64,000 nt of DNA from Flavobacterium sp. (GTDB lineage: Bacteria > Bacteroidota > Bacteroidia > Flavobacteriales > Flavobacteriaceae), in the NCBI RefSeq assembly GCF_024710485.1, contig NZ_JANJUQ010000038.1, positions 93,184 to 157,183 of the forward strand. The letters are read 5' to 3'. The notes below the pieces were generated by a model, which made no database searches, was not told the DNA's origin, and was given only the letters and a program-made list of their open reading frames with translations. Shown piece after piece: positions 51,581 to 61,570 of the stretch. Both the position numbers and the translations under genes were made by a program. Position 1 is the stretch's first letter; each line of letters opens with the position of its first letter.

Positions 51581-54187
51581 TTATTTTTTCAACAACATTC
51601 TTTTTAACTCATTTAACTTCATCAAAGCTTCAACCGGAGTCAAAGTATTGATGTCTAAATTTAGGATATCTTCCCTGATTTCTTCCAATAACGGATCGTC
51701 CATACTGAAGATATTGAGTTGCATCTCATCTTTAGCTGACTTAATGGTGTTTAAGGCATCACTCGAATGGTTTTTCTCCAACTTCTTTAAGAGCTTTTGC
51801 GCCTTTTGAATCACCATTTGCGGCATTCCCGCCATCTTGGCCACATGAATCCCAAAACTATGCGCACTACCGCCTTTCACTAATTTACGGATAAAAAGCA
51901 CAGTGTCTTTTAATTCTTTAACTGATACATTGTAATTCTGAATTCTCGGCAACAACTCGCTCATTTCATTTAATTCATGATAATGTGTTGCGAATAAAGT
52001 TTTGGCTCGAGCCGGATTTTCGTGTAAAAACTCCGCAATCGCCCATGCAATTGAAATTCCGTCATAAGTACTGGTTCCGCGACCGATTTCATCCAATAAC
52101 ACCAAACTTCTGTCGGATATATTATTTAAGATAGAAGCCGTTTCATTCATTTCCACCATAAAAGTCGACTCTCCCATCGAAATGTTATCACTGGCGCCAA
52201 CTCTGGTAAATATTTTATCAACCACGCCCATTCTGACTTTTTCCGCCGGCACAAAACTTCCCATTTGCGCTAATAGCACAATTAAAGCAGTTTGTCGTAA
52301 AATAGCGGATTTACCCGACATGTTCGGACCGGTAATCATAATAATCTGCTGGGTTTCTCTATCCAAAAAAACATCATTAGCCACATAAGGAACACCAACC
52401 GGCAGCTGTTTTTCAATCACAGGATGTCGACCATTAGTAATTTCCAACTCAAAACTTTCATCAATTATCGGACAAACGTAGTCGTTTTCGATAGCCAATT
52501 GAGCGAAAGACGTCAAGCAATCCAATTGCGCTATCAAATTTGCATTCAACTGTACTTGCTTGATGTATGTCCCAATCCAAATCACCAATTGCTCAAACAA
52601 ATGGCTTTCGATCTGGTGGATTTTTTCTTCGGCACCGAGAATTTTGGTTTCGTATTCTTTTAATTCTTCGGTTATATATCTTTCCGCATTGACTAAAGTT
52701 TGTTTGCGAATCCATTCGGAAGGCACTTTGTCTTTGTGGGTATTCCTAACTTCAATGTAGTAGCCAAACACATTGTTGAATGATATTTTAAGCGAAGAAA
52801 TTCCGGTTCTTTCCGATTCTCTGGCTTCGATACCTTCCAAAAATTCTTTCCCCGAAAACGCAATATTTCTCAGCTCATCCAACTCAGCATGAACACCCGT
52901 TGCGATAGCATTCCCTTTGGCTATAGAAACCGGCGCTTCCTGATTGAGTGTGGCTTTTATTTTCTCACGAAGCAAGTCGCAGGCATGCAGATTATCACCA
53001 ATTACCCTTACCGCTTCTTGCTTACTTTCCAAGGCAATGGTTTTTATCGGAATAATGGCATCGAGTGACTCTTTCAGATAAATCACTTCACGCGGAGAAA
53101 TTTTTCCGGTAGCCACTTTGGAAATCAAGCGTTCTAAATCGGAAATTTGTTTGATTTGGTATTGGATTTTTTGAAGGATTTCTTGATTGTCCTTCAAATA
53201 AGTAACCACTTCATGACGACCTCTTATCTTATTGATATCCTTTAAAGGTAGTGCCAACCAGCGTTTCAACAAACGCGAACCCATAGGCGAAAGCGTCCTG
53301 TCGATTACATCCAAAAGCGTGACTGCGTTTTGCGAATGACTGTGGTACAACTCTAAATTGCGAATGGTAAATCGGTCCATCCAAACGTAGGCATCTTCGG
53401 CTATGCGCTGGATGTTAGTAATATGCTGAATTTTATTGTGCTGTGTCTCTGATAAATAATAAAGAATAGCGCCGGATGCAATGATGCCGTCCTGCAATTC
53501 TTCAATCCCAAAACCTTTTAAGGAATTGGTTTGAAAATGATTTTGCAGTGTTTCGACAGCATAGTCTTCTTTATACACCCAATCCTCCAGATAAAAAACA
53601 TTATAATCTTCTCCAAAAGCATTTTTAAATTGGGTTTTGGTGTTTTTCTGAATCAAAATCTCACTCGGGCTGAAATTTTGCAATAACTTATCGATATACT
53701 CTTCATTGCCTTGTGCCGTTAAAAACTCACCGGTAGAAACATCCAAAAAGGCCACACCTAATTGGCGTTTGCTAAAATAAACTGAAGCTAAGAAGTTGTT
53801 GGATTTAGCCTGTAAAACCTCATCATTCATTGCCACTCCGGGTGTAACTAATTCAGTTACGCCTCTTTTGACAATGGTTTTGGTCATTTTCGGATCTTCA
53901 AGCTGGTCACAAATGGCCACGCGCAATCCGGCTTTTACCAATTTAGGCAAATATGTATTGAGAGAATGATGCGGAAATCCGGCCAAAGCTGTTTCGCTGT
54001 CAGAACCTGCACCTCTTTTAGTTAAAACAATGCCTAAGATTTTAGAGGCTCTAATGGCATCATCTCCAAAGGTTTCATAAAAATCACCTACTCTAAACAA
54101 CAAGCAAGCATCGGGATACTTTGTCTTGATCTCGTTGTACTGTTTCATTAAAGGGGTTTCCTTGGCTTTACTTTCTTTGGCTGACAA
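51581..54187 (-). CDS. mutS: DNA mismatch repair protein MutS
   Basis: 868 residues. It recognises mismatches and starts repair with MutL. The mismatch-binding Phe-x-Glu is at 36-38 (GDFYETF), and the ATPase has Walker [15 protein letters not shown] and Walker [17 protein letters not shown]. The helix-turn-helix dimer region [20 protein letters not shown] follows. Full length; no fusion. It is monocistronic and points toward the tRNA cluster. Confidence 0.97.
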   Translation of the reverse strand: MSAKESKAKETPLMKQYNEIKTKYPDACLLFRVGDFYETFGDDAIRASKILGIVLTKRGAGSDSETALAGFPHHSLNTYLPKLVKAGLRVAICDQLEDPKMTKTIVKRGVTELVTPGVAMNDEVLQAKSNNFLASVYFSKRQLGVAFLDVSTGEFLTAQGNEEYIDKLLQNFSPSEILIQKNTKTQFKNAFGEDYNVFYLEDWVYKEDYAVETLQNHFQTNSLKGFGIEELQDGIIASGAILYYLSETQHNKIQHITNIQRIAEDAYVWMDRFTIRNLELYHSHSQNAVTLLDVIDRTLSPMGSRLLKRWLALPLKDINKIRGRHEVVTYLKDNQEILQKIQYQIKQISDLERLISKVATGKISPREVIYLKESLDAIIPIKTIALESKQEAVRVIGDNLHACDLLREKIKATLNQEAPVSIAKGNAIATGVHAELDELRNIAFSGKEFLEGIEARESERTGISSLKISFNNVFGYYIEVRNTHKDKVPSEWIRKQTLVNAERYITEELKEYETKILGAEEKIHQIESHLFEQLVIWIGTYIKQVQLNANLIAQLDCLTSFAQLAIENDYVCPIIDESFELEITNGRHPVIEKQLPVGVPYVANDVFLDRETQQIIMITGPNMSGKSAILRQTALIVLLAQMGSFVPAEKVRMGVVDKIFTRVGASDNISMGESTFMVEMNETASILNNISDRSLVLLDEIGRGTSTYDGISIAWAIAEFLHENPARAKTLFATHYHELNEMSELLPRIQNYNVSVKELKDTVLFIRKLVKGGSAHSFGIHVAKMAGMPQMVIQKAQKLLKKLEKNHSSDALNTIKSAKDEMQLNIFSMDDPLLEEIREDILNLDINTLTPVEALMKLNELKRMLLKK

Positions 54188-54303
54188 TGTAATTTGGATT
54201 TAAATAAATAAGATAGCGAATTTAAAAATTTTAGCACTAATAGCCGTCTAAAAAATTAATTTAATATTAAGGCAAAAAAAAAGACTCAATTTTAATTTTT
54301 AAA

Positions 54304-54311
54304 TAGATTTG
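54304..54311 (+). promoter_or_regulatory. -7 box TAGATTTG for the DUF1573 gene
   Basis: Match to TAnnTTTG, 26 bases before the ATG at 54338. No TTG element at the expected distance. Confidence 0.45.
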
Positions 54312-54337
54312 CTTTTGAAACTTAAAAACATAATAAG

Positions 54338-54799
54338 ATGAAAAAAATAATTTTACTTGCTGCCTTAGTAGCTTTTGGTGTTACCTCTGCCAATGCTCAA
54401 GCCAAAAAAGCAGCTGCAAAACCGGCAGCTAAAACAGAAACCCCAAAAGTGGACGGACCTGGAATGTTATTTGAAAACGAAACAATCGATTACGGTACAA
54501 TTCCTGCCAATTCTGACGGAAAAAGAGAATTTGTATTCGTAAACAACGGTACTAAACCTCTTATTATTGAAAGCACTCAAGGATCTTGCGGATGTACCGT
54601 ACCTTCAAAACCGGAAAAACCAATCCAACCGGGAGAAAAAGGAGTTATTGGAGTAAAATATGATACTTCAAGAGCCGGACAACCTTTTACCAAAACAGTA
54701 ACTGTAAAATCAAACGCTGTTGGTCAAGAAACTAAAGTTTTGACTATCAAAGGAAATGTATTACCTGCTGAACCAAAAGTTGAGCCTACAAAAAGTTAA
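54338..54799 (+). CDS. DUF1573-family exported protein
   Basis: 153 residues with a signal peptide ending near NAQA. An Ala/Lys/Pro linker (AKKAAAKPAAK) precedes the DUF1573 domain, with signatures DYGTIPANSDGKREFVFVN, GSCGCTVPSKPEKPIQPGEKG and TVTVKSNA. The fold is an immunoglobulin-like sandwich and the role is unknown. The C-terminus is short and Pro/Lys-rich. A hairpin terminator follows and the next gene has its own promoter. Confidence 0.88.
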   Translation: MKKIILLAALVAFGVTSANAQAKKAAAKPAAKTETPKVDGPGMLFENETIDYGTIPANSDGKREFVFVNNGTKPLIIESTQGSCGCTVPSKPEKPIQPGEKGVIGVKYDTSRAGQPFTKTVTVKSNAVGQETKVLTIKGNVLPAEPKVEPTKS

Positions 54800-54821
54800 T
54801 TGTACTTAATATAAATTCGAA

Positions 54822-54850
54822 AGAGTCCTGATTAATCGGGACTTTTTTTT
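54822..54850 (+). terminator. Terminator after the DUF1573 gene
   Basis: AGTCCTGATT/AATCGGGACT (54824-54843) is a palindrome with one G-T pair, followed by eight T. The next gene's -7 box TATATTTG begins five bases later (54855). Confidence 0.8.
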
Positions 54851-54854
54851 TGAA

Positions 54855-54862
54855 TATATTTG
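54855..54862 (+). promoter_or_regulatory. -7 box TATATTTG for the TrmH-family gene
   Basis: Ends 11 bases before the ATG at 54874. Translation from the earlier TTG at 54850 would start inside the box, so it is rejected. Confidence 0.5.
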
Positions 54863-54873
54863 CCAAAAAAAAG

Positions 54874-55404
54874 ATGCGAAAGCTTGAAAATAAAGAATTA
54901 GAGCGCAAATCAGTAACTGATTTTAAACAAGCCGAAAAAACACCAATTATTATCCTGTTGGATGACATCCGAAGCCTGCACAATATTGGTTCCGTATTCC
55001 GAACTGCCGATGCTTTTTTGATTGAAAAAATTTATCTGTGCGGCATTACGGCAACGCCACCACACAAAGAAATTCACAAAACGGCTTTGGGCGCTACCGA
55101 AACTGTAGCTTGGGAATATCACAAAAATGTGACGGATGTCATTACCCAACTAAAAGAAGACGGTGTTCAAGTTTTTGCCGTAGAACAAGTAGAAAACGCT
55201 GTTTTCCTTCAGAATTTTAAAATCCAAAAAGACACCAAATATGCCTTGGTATTTGGCAATGAAGTATATGGTGTATCTCAAGAAGCCATTGCGCTTTGTG
55301 ACGGCTCTATCGAAATCCCGCAATTGGGCACTAAACATTCTCTAAACATCTCTGTAAGTACCGGTATTGTAGTTTGGGACTTGTTTCAAAAGTTAAACTA
55401 CTAA
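54874..55404 (+). CDS. TrmH/SpoU-family RNA 2'-O-methyltransferase
   Basis: 176 residues forming only the SPOUT knot domain. The three motifs are LHNIGSVFRTADAF, LVFGNEVYGVSQEA and the C-terminal knot LGTKHSLNISVSTGIVVWDL. It likely methylates a ribose in tRNA or rRNA; the target cannot be read. There is no N-terminal substrate-binding domain. Confidence 0.92.
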   Translation: MRKLENKELERKSVTDFKQAEKTPIIILLDDIRSLHNIGSVFRTADAFLIEKIYLCGITATPPHKEIHKTALGATETVAWEYHKNVTDVITQLKEDGVQVFAVEQVENAVFLQNFKIQKDTKYALVFGNEVYGVSQEAIALCDGSIEIPQLGTKHSLNISVSTGIVVWDLFQKLNY

Positions 55405-55457
55405 CTTTTAAGAAAGTTTGATGTAATAAATTACAGCGTTTTCTTTACTTTTATAAC

Positions 55458-57560
55458 ATGAAAAATAGCATTTTACTGTTTTGGCTGATTCTACTCTTTG
55501 GCTCAAATCGCGGCCATAGTGCAGCTCAAATTATTGCTCTGCAACAACCTGTAAGCAATGTTGCGCCAACTTTAATAGCCACAGGTAATCAAACCTATTG
55601 CCCTGGAACATCTATGAAAATTGTGACTAGTATGACCATCACTGATCCGGACGACAGCGGTATTGATGCAATATACATTCAAATTTCATCAGGATACGCG
55701 CTTGGGGAAGACTTGTTAACGCTAACAGGAACGCATCCCAACATTAGTACTTCATGGAACGCTACAACTGGAACATTAACCCTTTCTGGGATTACTGTTC
55801 AACCCTCCCATACAGAACTGATAGCCGCAATTGAAGACATTGAATTTTCTTCCAGCGCAACCAATCCTACTGGAGTAAGAAATTTTTCCATCACGGTCGG
55901 ACAAGCCAATTATCTTCCCTCGAACGGCCATTATTATCTATACATTCCTAATATCGGAATCACTTGGTCGGCAGCTAAAGTGGCCGCACAAAACAGCACT
56001 TATTACGGGCTACAAGGCTATTTGGCCACCATTACCTCTGCTGAAGAGGCTCAAATTGCCGGAGAACAAACTACCGGTGCCGGTTGGATTGGCGGCAGCG
56101 ATGAACAAACCGAGAGTGTTTGGAAATGGATGACAGGCCCGGAAAACGGCACCACTTTCTGGAACGGAAACTTCAACGGCTCTACCCCTAATTATGCCTT
56201 TTGGAACAATGGGGAACCCAACAACGCCGGCGATGAAGATTACGCTCACATTACTGCTCCCGGTGTGGGAATTCCGGGTTCTTGGAACGATTTATCCAAT
56301 ACCGGTGAATCCGGAGGCGATTACCAACCCAAAGGATATATAGTAGAATATGGCGGAATGCCCGGCGATCCGATACTGAATATTTCAACCAGTACAACCA
56401 TTACGATGGCGTCAATCACTTCATCAACTAATGGTTCGCGCTGTGGCTCAGGAACAGCAATACTGCAAGCGATTTCGAACACCGGAACCGTAAACTGGTA
56501 TGACGCCCCAATCGGCGGTAATTTTTTAGGTAACGGAAACTCGTTTACCACACCAATCATCAGTGCGACCACAGTATTTTATGCTGCAGCTTTTTCAAAT
56601 GGTTGTGTTACCAATTCGAGAGTAGCCGTCACTGCATCGGTAATTCCGAAACCTCAACTGACCTATACAACACCTTATACTATTTGCGAAGAAAGTCAGG
56701 AAATCATCCAAGTACAAACTACTTCGGGGATTTTGAATTGGTATGAAAGTCTAACAGATAATACGCCTTTTTTTTCGGGCACAAATTTTTCAACAAACAA
56801 TCTCAGCCAAAACACAACCTTTTTTATCGAAGCCAATTTTAACGGCTGTTTGTCTGACAGAACAGCGATTGATATCCAAGTGTTTCCTGCACCGATTTTG
56901 GCTGATGAAACCATCGAATTGTGCGAAGGCGAAACCATACTTTTAGACGCCGGAAATCCAAATATGATCTATTTATGGTCTAATGGCGCTACTGGTCAGC
57001 ATATCAACTCCGACGGTCAAACCAATTATTCGGTAACCGTTACCACGCCGGCACCCGGAAGTTGTGCTAAAACCAAAAACTTCACCCTAATTTATCATCC
57101 TGATCCGATAATTTCTACTGTAATAACCAATGATTTAGAGGTCACAATTCAAACGGTTCAAACCGGAAATTTTCAATATTCTTTAGACGGAATTCACTAT
57201 CAAAACGCCAATACTTTTACTGTAACCGAAGGCGGATTGTACACGGCTTATGTTAAAGAGCCTAACCAATGCGGTGAAGACCAAAAACCTTTTGTAGTGA
57301 TTTCCATTCCGGCATTTTTTACACCAAATAATGATGGAATAAACGACCGCTGGCACATTAAAGGAATGTCCTATTTCAACAATGCTGAAGTGAAGATTTT
57401 TGATCGTTTCGGAAAGTTGATTACAGTCTTAAACAGTTCCAATCCTTCATGGGACGGCACTTATAACGGACAGCTCTTACCTTCAACAGATTATTGGTTT
57501 GTGGCTAAACTTGAAGGATTAATGCCGGAAACCAGAGGGCATTTTTCAATGAAAAGATAA
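55458..57560 (+). CDS. T9SS-secreted C-type lectin-domain protein, type B sorting domain
   Basis: 700 residues. A signal peptide is followed by a domain near 34-150 and a C-type lectin domain (about 150-300) that keeps both sugar/calcium motifs: E-P-N at 253-255 and W-N-D at 276-278. Two Ig-like/cysteine repeats come next (about 310-590). The final ~95 residues begin FFTPNNDGINDRWHI, then KIFDRFGKLI and YWFVAKLEG, and are a type B (gliding-associated) T9SS sorting domain. The protein should be exported to the cell surface; an adhesin role is inferred. Confidence 0.9.
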   Translation: MKNSILLFWLILLFGSNRGHSAAQIIALQQPVSNVAPTLIATGNQTYCPGTSMKIVTSMTITDPDDSGIDAIYIQISSGYALGEDLLTLTGTHPNISTSWNATTGTLTLSGITVQPSHTELIAAIEDIEFSSSATNPTGVRNFSITVGQANYLPSNGHYYLYIPNIGITWSAAKVAAQNSTYYGLQGYLATITSAEEAQIAGEQTTGAGWIGGSDEQTESVWKWMTGPENGTTFWNGNFNGSTPNYAFWNNGEPNNAGDEDYAHITAPGVGIPGSWNDLSNTGESGGDYQPKGYIVEYGGMPGDPILNISTSTTITMASITSSTNGSRCGSGTAILQAISNTGTVNWYDAPIGGNFLGNGNSFTTPIISATTVFYAAAFSNGCVTNSRVAVTASVIPKPQLTYTTPYTICEESQEIIQVQTTSGILNWYESLTDNTPFFSGTNFSTNNLSQNTTFFIEANFNGCLSDRTAIDIQVFPAPILADETIELCEGETILLDAGNPNMIYLWSNGATGQHINSDGQTNYSVTVTTPAPGSCAKTKNFTLIYHPDPIISTVITNDLEVTIQTVQTGNFQYSLDGIHYQNANTFTVTEGGLYTAYVKEPNQCGEDQKPFVVISIPAFFTPNNDGINDRWHIKGMSYFNNAEVKIFDRFGKLITVLNSSNPSWDGTYNGQLLPSTDYWFVAKLEGLMPETRGHFSMKR

Positions 57561-58694
57561 CTATTGAATTTTATTTCGAATTTCTTCCAACACAAACACA
57601 TAGTCTTCCTGATTGTTTAAGAAATCGCGATTGGTCACATCGATAATCAAGACATTGAGGTTTTTTTGTGATTTGATGTAATCCAAATAGCCATTGTTGA
57701 TTTTTTCCAAATATTCCGCCGGAATTTCCTGCTCGTAACTTCTGCCTCGAGTTTTAATATTGGCCAAAAGACGTTCGGTGTTTTGATACAAGTAAATGTA
57801 CAAATCGGGCTTCGGCATTTCTTTGTAAATGATGTCAAACATCGTTTTGTACAAACGGTATTCGTCTTCCGCCAAAGTGACTTTCGCAAAAATCAACGAT
57901 TTGAAAATATGATAATCGGCTACAATAAAATCCTTAAACAAATCGAATTGCGCCAAATCGTCGGAAATTTGTTGGTAACGATCGGCCAAAAACGACATTT
58001 CCAGCGGAAAAGCATAGCGACTCTGATCTTCGTAAAACTTCGGCAAAAACGGATTATCGGCAAAGCGCTCCAATACAGTTTTTGCATTAAAATCTTCCGC
58101 TAATTTATTCGTCAAGGTAGTTTTTCCTGCGCCGATATTACCTTCGATGGCGATATAATTAAAATGATCTAACTTGATTTTGGCTATCGGGATTTCCAAA
58201 TTTTGCACTACTTTACAATTGCTTTTGTCTTCGGACAACACCAATAATTCGTGCAGGTATTTTTGCAGAATCGGATGACGCCAATCCAAGTTTAAATCTC
58301 GCATCGGCAACAATACAAACAAACGATTTTGCATTTGCGGATGCGGCACTTGTAATTTTTCGGAAGCAATGATTTCTTCATCATAAGCAATCACATCAAT
58401 GTCAATCATTCGGGCTTGGTAACCGGTAACATCTTCTCGGACTCTGCCCAAAGCTTCTTCCAACAATAGCACTTCTTCCAAAAGCTGATGGGCCGATTTG
58501 TGCGAATTCATCACCACGGCACAATTGTAAAACGGCTCACTTTCAAAACCCCAAGAAGGTGTTTCGTAAAGCTTGGAAACCTTAATAATAGTGCCTATTT
58601 CTCTGTGCAAAAAATCGATGCACCGTTCTATATTTTCGAGACGATTGCCTTGGTTGGTTCCTAAAGATAAAATGACTTGATGCTGCTTATTCAT
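57561..58694 (-). CDS. Fused FolK - deoxynucleoside kinase
   Basis: 377 residues. Residues 1 to about 150 are 6-hydroxymethyl-7,8-dihydropterin pyrophosphokinase (folate synthesis): SLGTNQGNRLENI, RMIDIDVIAYD (95-105), PHPQMQNRLFVLLP. From about 178 a deoxynucleoside kinase domain follows with P-loop GNIGAGKTT (185-193), DRYQQISDDL and RGRSYEQEIPAEYL (lid region). Both halves look complete, so it may serve pterin and dNTP supply together. It converges with the lectin gene without a gap. Confidence 0.9.
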   Translation of the reverse strand: MNKQHQVILSLGTNQGNRLENIERCIDFLHREIGTIIKVSKLYETPSWGFESEPFYNCAVVMNSHKSAHQLLEEVLLLEEALGRVREDVTGYQARMIDIDVIAYDEEIIASEKLQVPHPQMQNRLFVLLPMRDLNLDWRHPILQKYLHELLVLSEDKSNCKVVQNLEIPIAKIKLDHFNYIAIEGNIGAGKTTLTNKLAEDFNAKTVLERFADNPFLPKFYEDQSRYAFPLEMSFLADRYQQISDDLAQFDLFKDFIVADYHIFKSLIFAKVTLAEDEYRLYKTMFDIIYKEMPKPDLYIYLYQNTERLLANIKTRGRSYEQEIPAEYLEKINNGYLDYIKSQKNLNVLIIDVTNRDFLNNQEDYVFVLEEIRNKIQ

Positions 58695-58832
58695 AGAAGC
58701 ACAAATTAACTAAAACTATTTCAGACTATCGGCAAAAACTGCGTCACTGTTAATAACATTTTCTCAACAAGGCAAACGGTTCAAAATCATAAAACTTCTT
58801 TAAATGATAACCGCATTGTAAGTAAAAGGCAT

Positions 58833-58840
58833 TATTTTTG
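58833..58840 (+). promoter_or_regulatory. -7 box TATTTTTG for the AsmA-family gene
   Basis: Match to TAnnTTTG, 32 bases before the ATG at 58873. The closest TTG is at 58816, only 14 bases away, so the -33 element is doubtful. Confidence 0.4.
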
Positions 58841-58872
58841 TTTAGTCAACGCGTAATTAAATCTGTCACATT

Positions 58873-61479
58873 ATGGTAAAGAAAGTCCTCAAAATTGTTG
58901 GTATCATCCTATTGCTTTTAGTGGTTTCCGCTTTTGCAATTCCGTATTTCTTTAAAGACCAAATTAAAGCCAAAATCGAAAAAGCCATCAATGAAAAAGT
59001 CGATGCTAAAGTCGCTTTTGACGATGCCGATTTGAGTTTGTTTAAAAACTTTCCGAACGCCAGCGTGACTATTGAAAAATTATCCATCGTGAACAAAGCA
59101 CCGTTTGAAGGCGACACCTTAGTCGCTTTTGACGAATTGCATCTGAAAATGGCAATCGGACAATTGTTCAATAGTGAAAACGAACCGATGCAAATTGACG
59201 GCATCGATTCTAAAAACGGCTTAATCAACATCATCTTCAACAAAGACGGTGTTGGCAATTTCGACATCGCTTTGAAAGAAGATGAAAAGCAAACCGATGA
59301 GAGCAAAAGCAAACCTCTTTCGTTGAAAATCAAAGAATACTCGGTGGAAAATTTCCAATTCAGATACTACGACGAACGTTCAAAAATCAAAATGGTTTTG
59401 GACAGCATCAACCACGAAGGAACGGGCGATTTTGCGGCCTCTAAACTCGATTTGACCACCAAAACCACCACCAAAGTATCGCTGGACATGGACAAGGTAA
59501 ATTATATGAAAAACGTTGCGATTTCATTGGATGCGATTTTGGGTATCGACTTAGACCAAAGCAAATATACCTTCAAGAAAAACGAAGCCAAAATCAACGA
59601 ATTGCCTCTGAAATTTGACGGTTTTATCCAAATGGTTGATGACGGACAAGTCTATGATTTGACGTTTCAAACGCCGACTTCTTCCTTTAAAAACTTCTTG
59701 GGTTTGATTCCGGCTCAGTATTCGAGCAATTTGAAAGACGTAAAAACCAATGGCGATTTTACCGTAAAAGGTTTTGCTAAAGGAAAATTAACCGACACTA
59801 CGGTGCCGAAATTCAACATCGATATTGCCTCGAACAACGCTTCGTTCCAATATCCGAATTTGCCGAAATCGGTGCAAAATATTGTCATCGACACCAAAAT
59901 CATCAACGAAACCGGTTTGATGAACGATACTTATGTAAATTTAGACAAACTCTCGTTTCAAATCGACCAAGACGTATTCAATGCCAAAGCCAACATTAAA
60001 AATGTAGCCGAAAATGCTTTGGTGAATGCCGAACTCAAAGGCACGATTAATCTGGCCAATGTAACCAAAGCGTATCCTGTGAAATTAGACAAACCGTTAA
60101 GCGGCGTTTTAAAAGCCGATGTGAAAACGGAATTCGACATGCAATCGGTAGAGAAAAGCGATTATGCCCGTATCAAAAATGCCGGAACCATCGACTTAAC
60201 CGGATTTAATTACACCGACGAGAACGGCAAAGCGATGAAAATCAGTCGCGCCTTGGTATCTTTTGATCCAAGTCGCGTAAACCTGAAACAGTTCAATGCC
60301 GTAACCGGAAAAACGGATTTGGCTTTAAATGGTGTCTTGGAAAACTTCTACGGCTTTGTATTCAAAAACCAAGAGCTGAAAGGCAACTTTAACTTACAAT
60401 CGAATCAGTTAGCGGTCAACGATTTTATGACCACGGAAGCCGATACGAAAAAAGAAATCAAAGCGAGCGAACCGATGAAAATCCCGGCCTTCCTGAATTG
60501 CTCTTTAACCGCTAAAGCCAATACGGTTTTATATGACAATTTGGTGTTGAAAAATGTTTCGGGTAAAGTGATTATAAAAGACCAAAAAGCGACTTTGGAA
60601 AATGGAAAAACAGATATTTTCGGGGGTTCGATTGCCTTTAACGGCGATGTTTCGACCAAAGAAAAAACACCGAAATTCAACATGGATTTGGGATTGAACA
60701 GTGTCGACATCATGCAAACATTCACGCAATTAGAAATGATGAGAAAGATTGCGCCAATAGCAGGAGTCATCAACGGGAAACTGAACTCCAAAATCAAATT
60801 ATCCGGAAACTTGAACGCCACCGAAATGACACCGGACTTGAACAGTTTATCAGGGGATTTGTTGGGACAATTGCTTTCGACTACCGTGAATTCAAGCAAT
60901 TCAACTTTGCTGACCGCTTTGGATGACAAGTTGAATTTTGTGGATTTGAAAAAGCTCAACCTCAACGATTTGAAAGCGGCTGTAACTTTCAAAGACGGAA
61001 AAGTGAATGTAAAACCATTCGACATCAAATACCAAGACATCAAGGTAACGGTTGGCGGAACGCATGGTTTTGACCAAAACATGAACTACAATTTGAAATT
61101 GGATGTGCCGGCGAAATATTTAGGTACAGAAGCCAATAATTTATTGGCTAAATTGTCTCCGGCCGACGCTAAAAAAGTAGAAAATGTGCCAATTAATGCC
61201 AGTTTGGGTGGTAATTTTAAAAACCCTAAAATCACTACCGATGTGAAGCAAGCCACAACTAACTTAGTAACCAACTTGGTCAAACAACAAAAAGACAAAT
61301 TGGTTTCGGGTGGAAAAGATGCGGTGAATTCGATTATTTCCAATGCTACCAAACCGAAAAATGACACCACCAAAACGGATGTAAAAACGGATGTAAAAAA
61401 CAAGGCCAACGATTTGCTGAAAGGACTTTTAAACAAGAAGAAAAAAGAGGCACCGAAAACAGAGACGCCTACAAATTAG
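58873..61479 (+). CDS. AsmA-family envelope protein
   Basis: 868 residues. One N-terminal membrane helix (LKIVGIILLLLVVSAFAIPYFF) leads into the AsmA/DUF-like KDQIKAKIEKAINEKVDAKVAFDDADLSLFKNFPN segment. A long region of alternating strands follows, with repeated G-x-F-x-x-x-G type units, as in the AsmA/TamB/YhdP group that spans the envelope and affects outer-membrane lipid transport. The C-terminus is Lys/Thr-rich (GLLNKKKKEAPKT). The final function is inferred from family. It ends just before a long palindrome. Confidence 0.87.
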   Translation: MVKKVLKIVGIILLLLVVSAFAIPYFFKDQIKAKIEKAINEKVDAKVAFDDADLSLFKNFPNASVTIEKLSIVNKAPFEGDTLVAFDELHLKMAIGQLFNSENEPMQIDGIDSKNGLINIIFNKDGVGNFDIALKEDEKQTDESKSKPLSLKIKEYSVENFQFRYYDERSKIKMVLDSINHEGTGDFAASKLDLTTKTTTKVSLDMDKVNYMKNVAISLDAILGIDLDQSKYTFKKNEAKINELPLKFDGFIQMVDDGQVYDLTFQTPTSSFKNFLGLIPAQYSSNLKDVKTNGDFTVKGFAKGKLTDTTVPKFNIDIASNNASFQYPNLPKSVQNIVIDTKIINETGLMNDTYVNLDKLSFQIDQDVFNAKANIKNVAENALVNAELKGTINLANVTKAYPVKLDKPLSGVLKADVKTEFDMQSVEKSDYARIKNAGTIDLTGFNYTDENGKAMKISRALVSFDPSRVNLKQFNAVTGKTDLALNGVLENFYGFVFKNQELKGNFNLQSNQLAVNDFMTTEADTKKEIKASEPMKIPAFLNCSLTAKANTVLYDNLVLKNVSGKVIIKDQKATLENGKTDIFGGSIAFNGDVSTKEKTPKFNMDLGLNSVDIMQTFTQLEMMRKIAPIAGVINGKLNSKIKLSGNLNATEMTPDLNSLSGDLLGQLLSTTVNSSNSTLLTALDDKLNFVDLKKLNLNDLKAAVTFKDGKVNVKPFDIKYQDIKVTVGGTHGFDQNMNYNLKLDVPAKYLGTEANNLLAKLSPADAKKVENVPINASLGGNFKNPKITTDVKQATTNLVTNLVKQQKDKLVSGGKDAVNSIISNATKPKNDTTKTDVKTDVKNKANDLLKGLLNKKKKEAPKTETPTN

Positions 61480-61485
61480 TCTATT

Positions 61486-61554
61486 TGTAATTCCGACGAA
61501 GGAGGAATCTCATTCTATATATTGTTATGAGATTCCTCCTTCGTCGGAATGACA
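61486..61554. repeat. Perfect REP-like palindrome, bidirectional terminator position
   Basis: The left arm (61490-61513) and right arm (61527-61550) are 24/24 complementary around a 13-base AT-rich loop, and a further TGT/ACA pair extends the stem with one mismatch. The arms contain CCGACGAAGGAGGAATCTCAT. It lies between convergent genes. It shares the CGACGAAnGAG core with the imperfect element at 38597-38695. Confidence 0.85.
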
Positions 61555-61570
61555 GTTTATACAGCAACCT

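Noticed and set aside
60405..61082. 225-residue minus-strand frame inside the AsmA gene
   Set aside because: It lies wholly antisense to a well-supported 868-residue protein, has no promoter and no recognisable motif; such frames are expected opposite lysine-rich genes.
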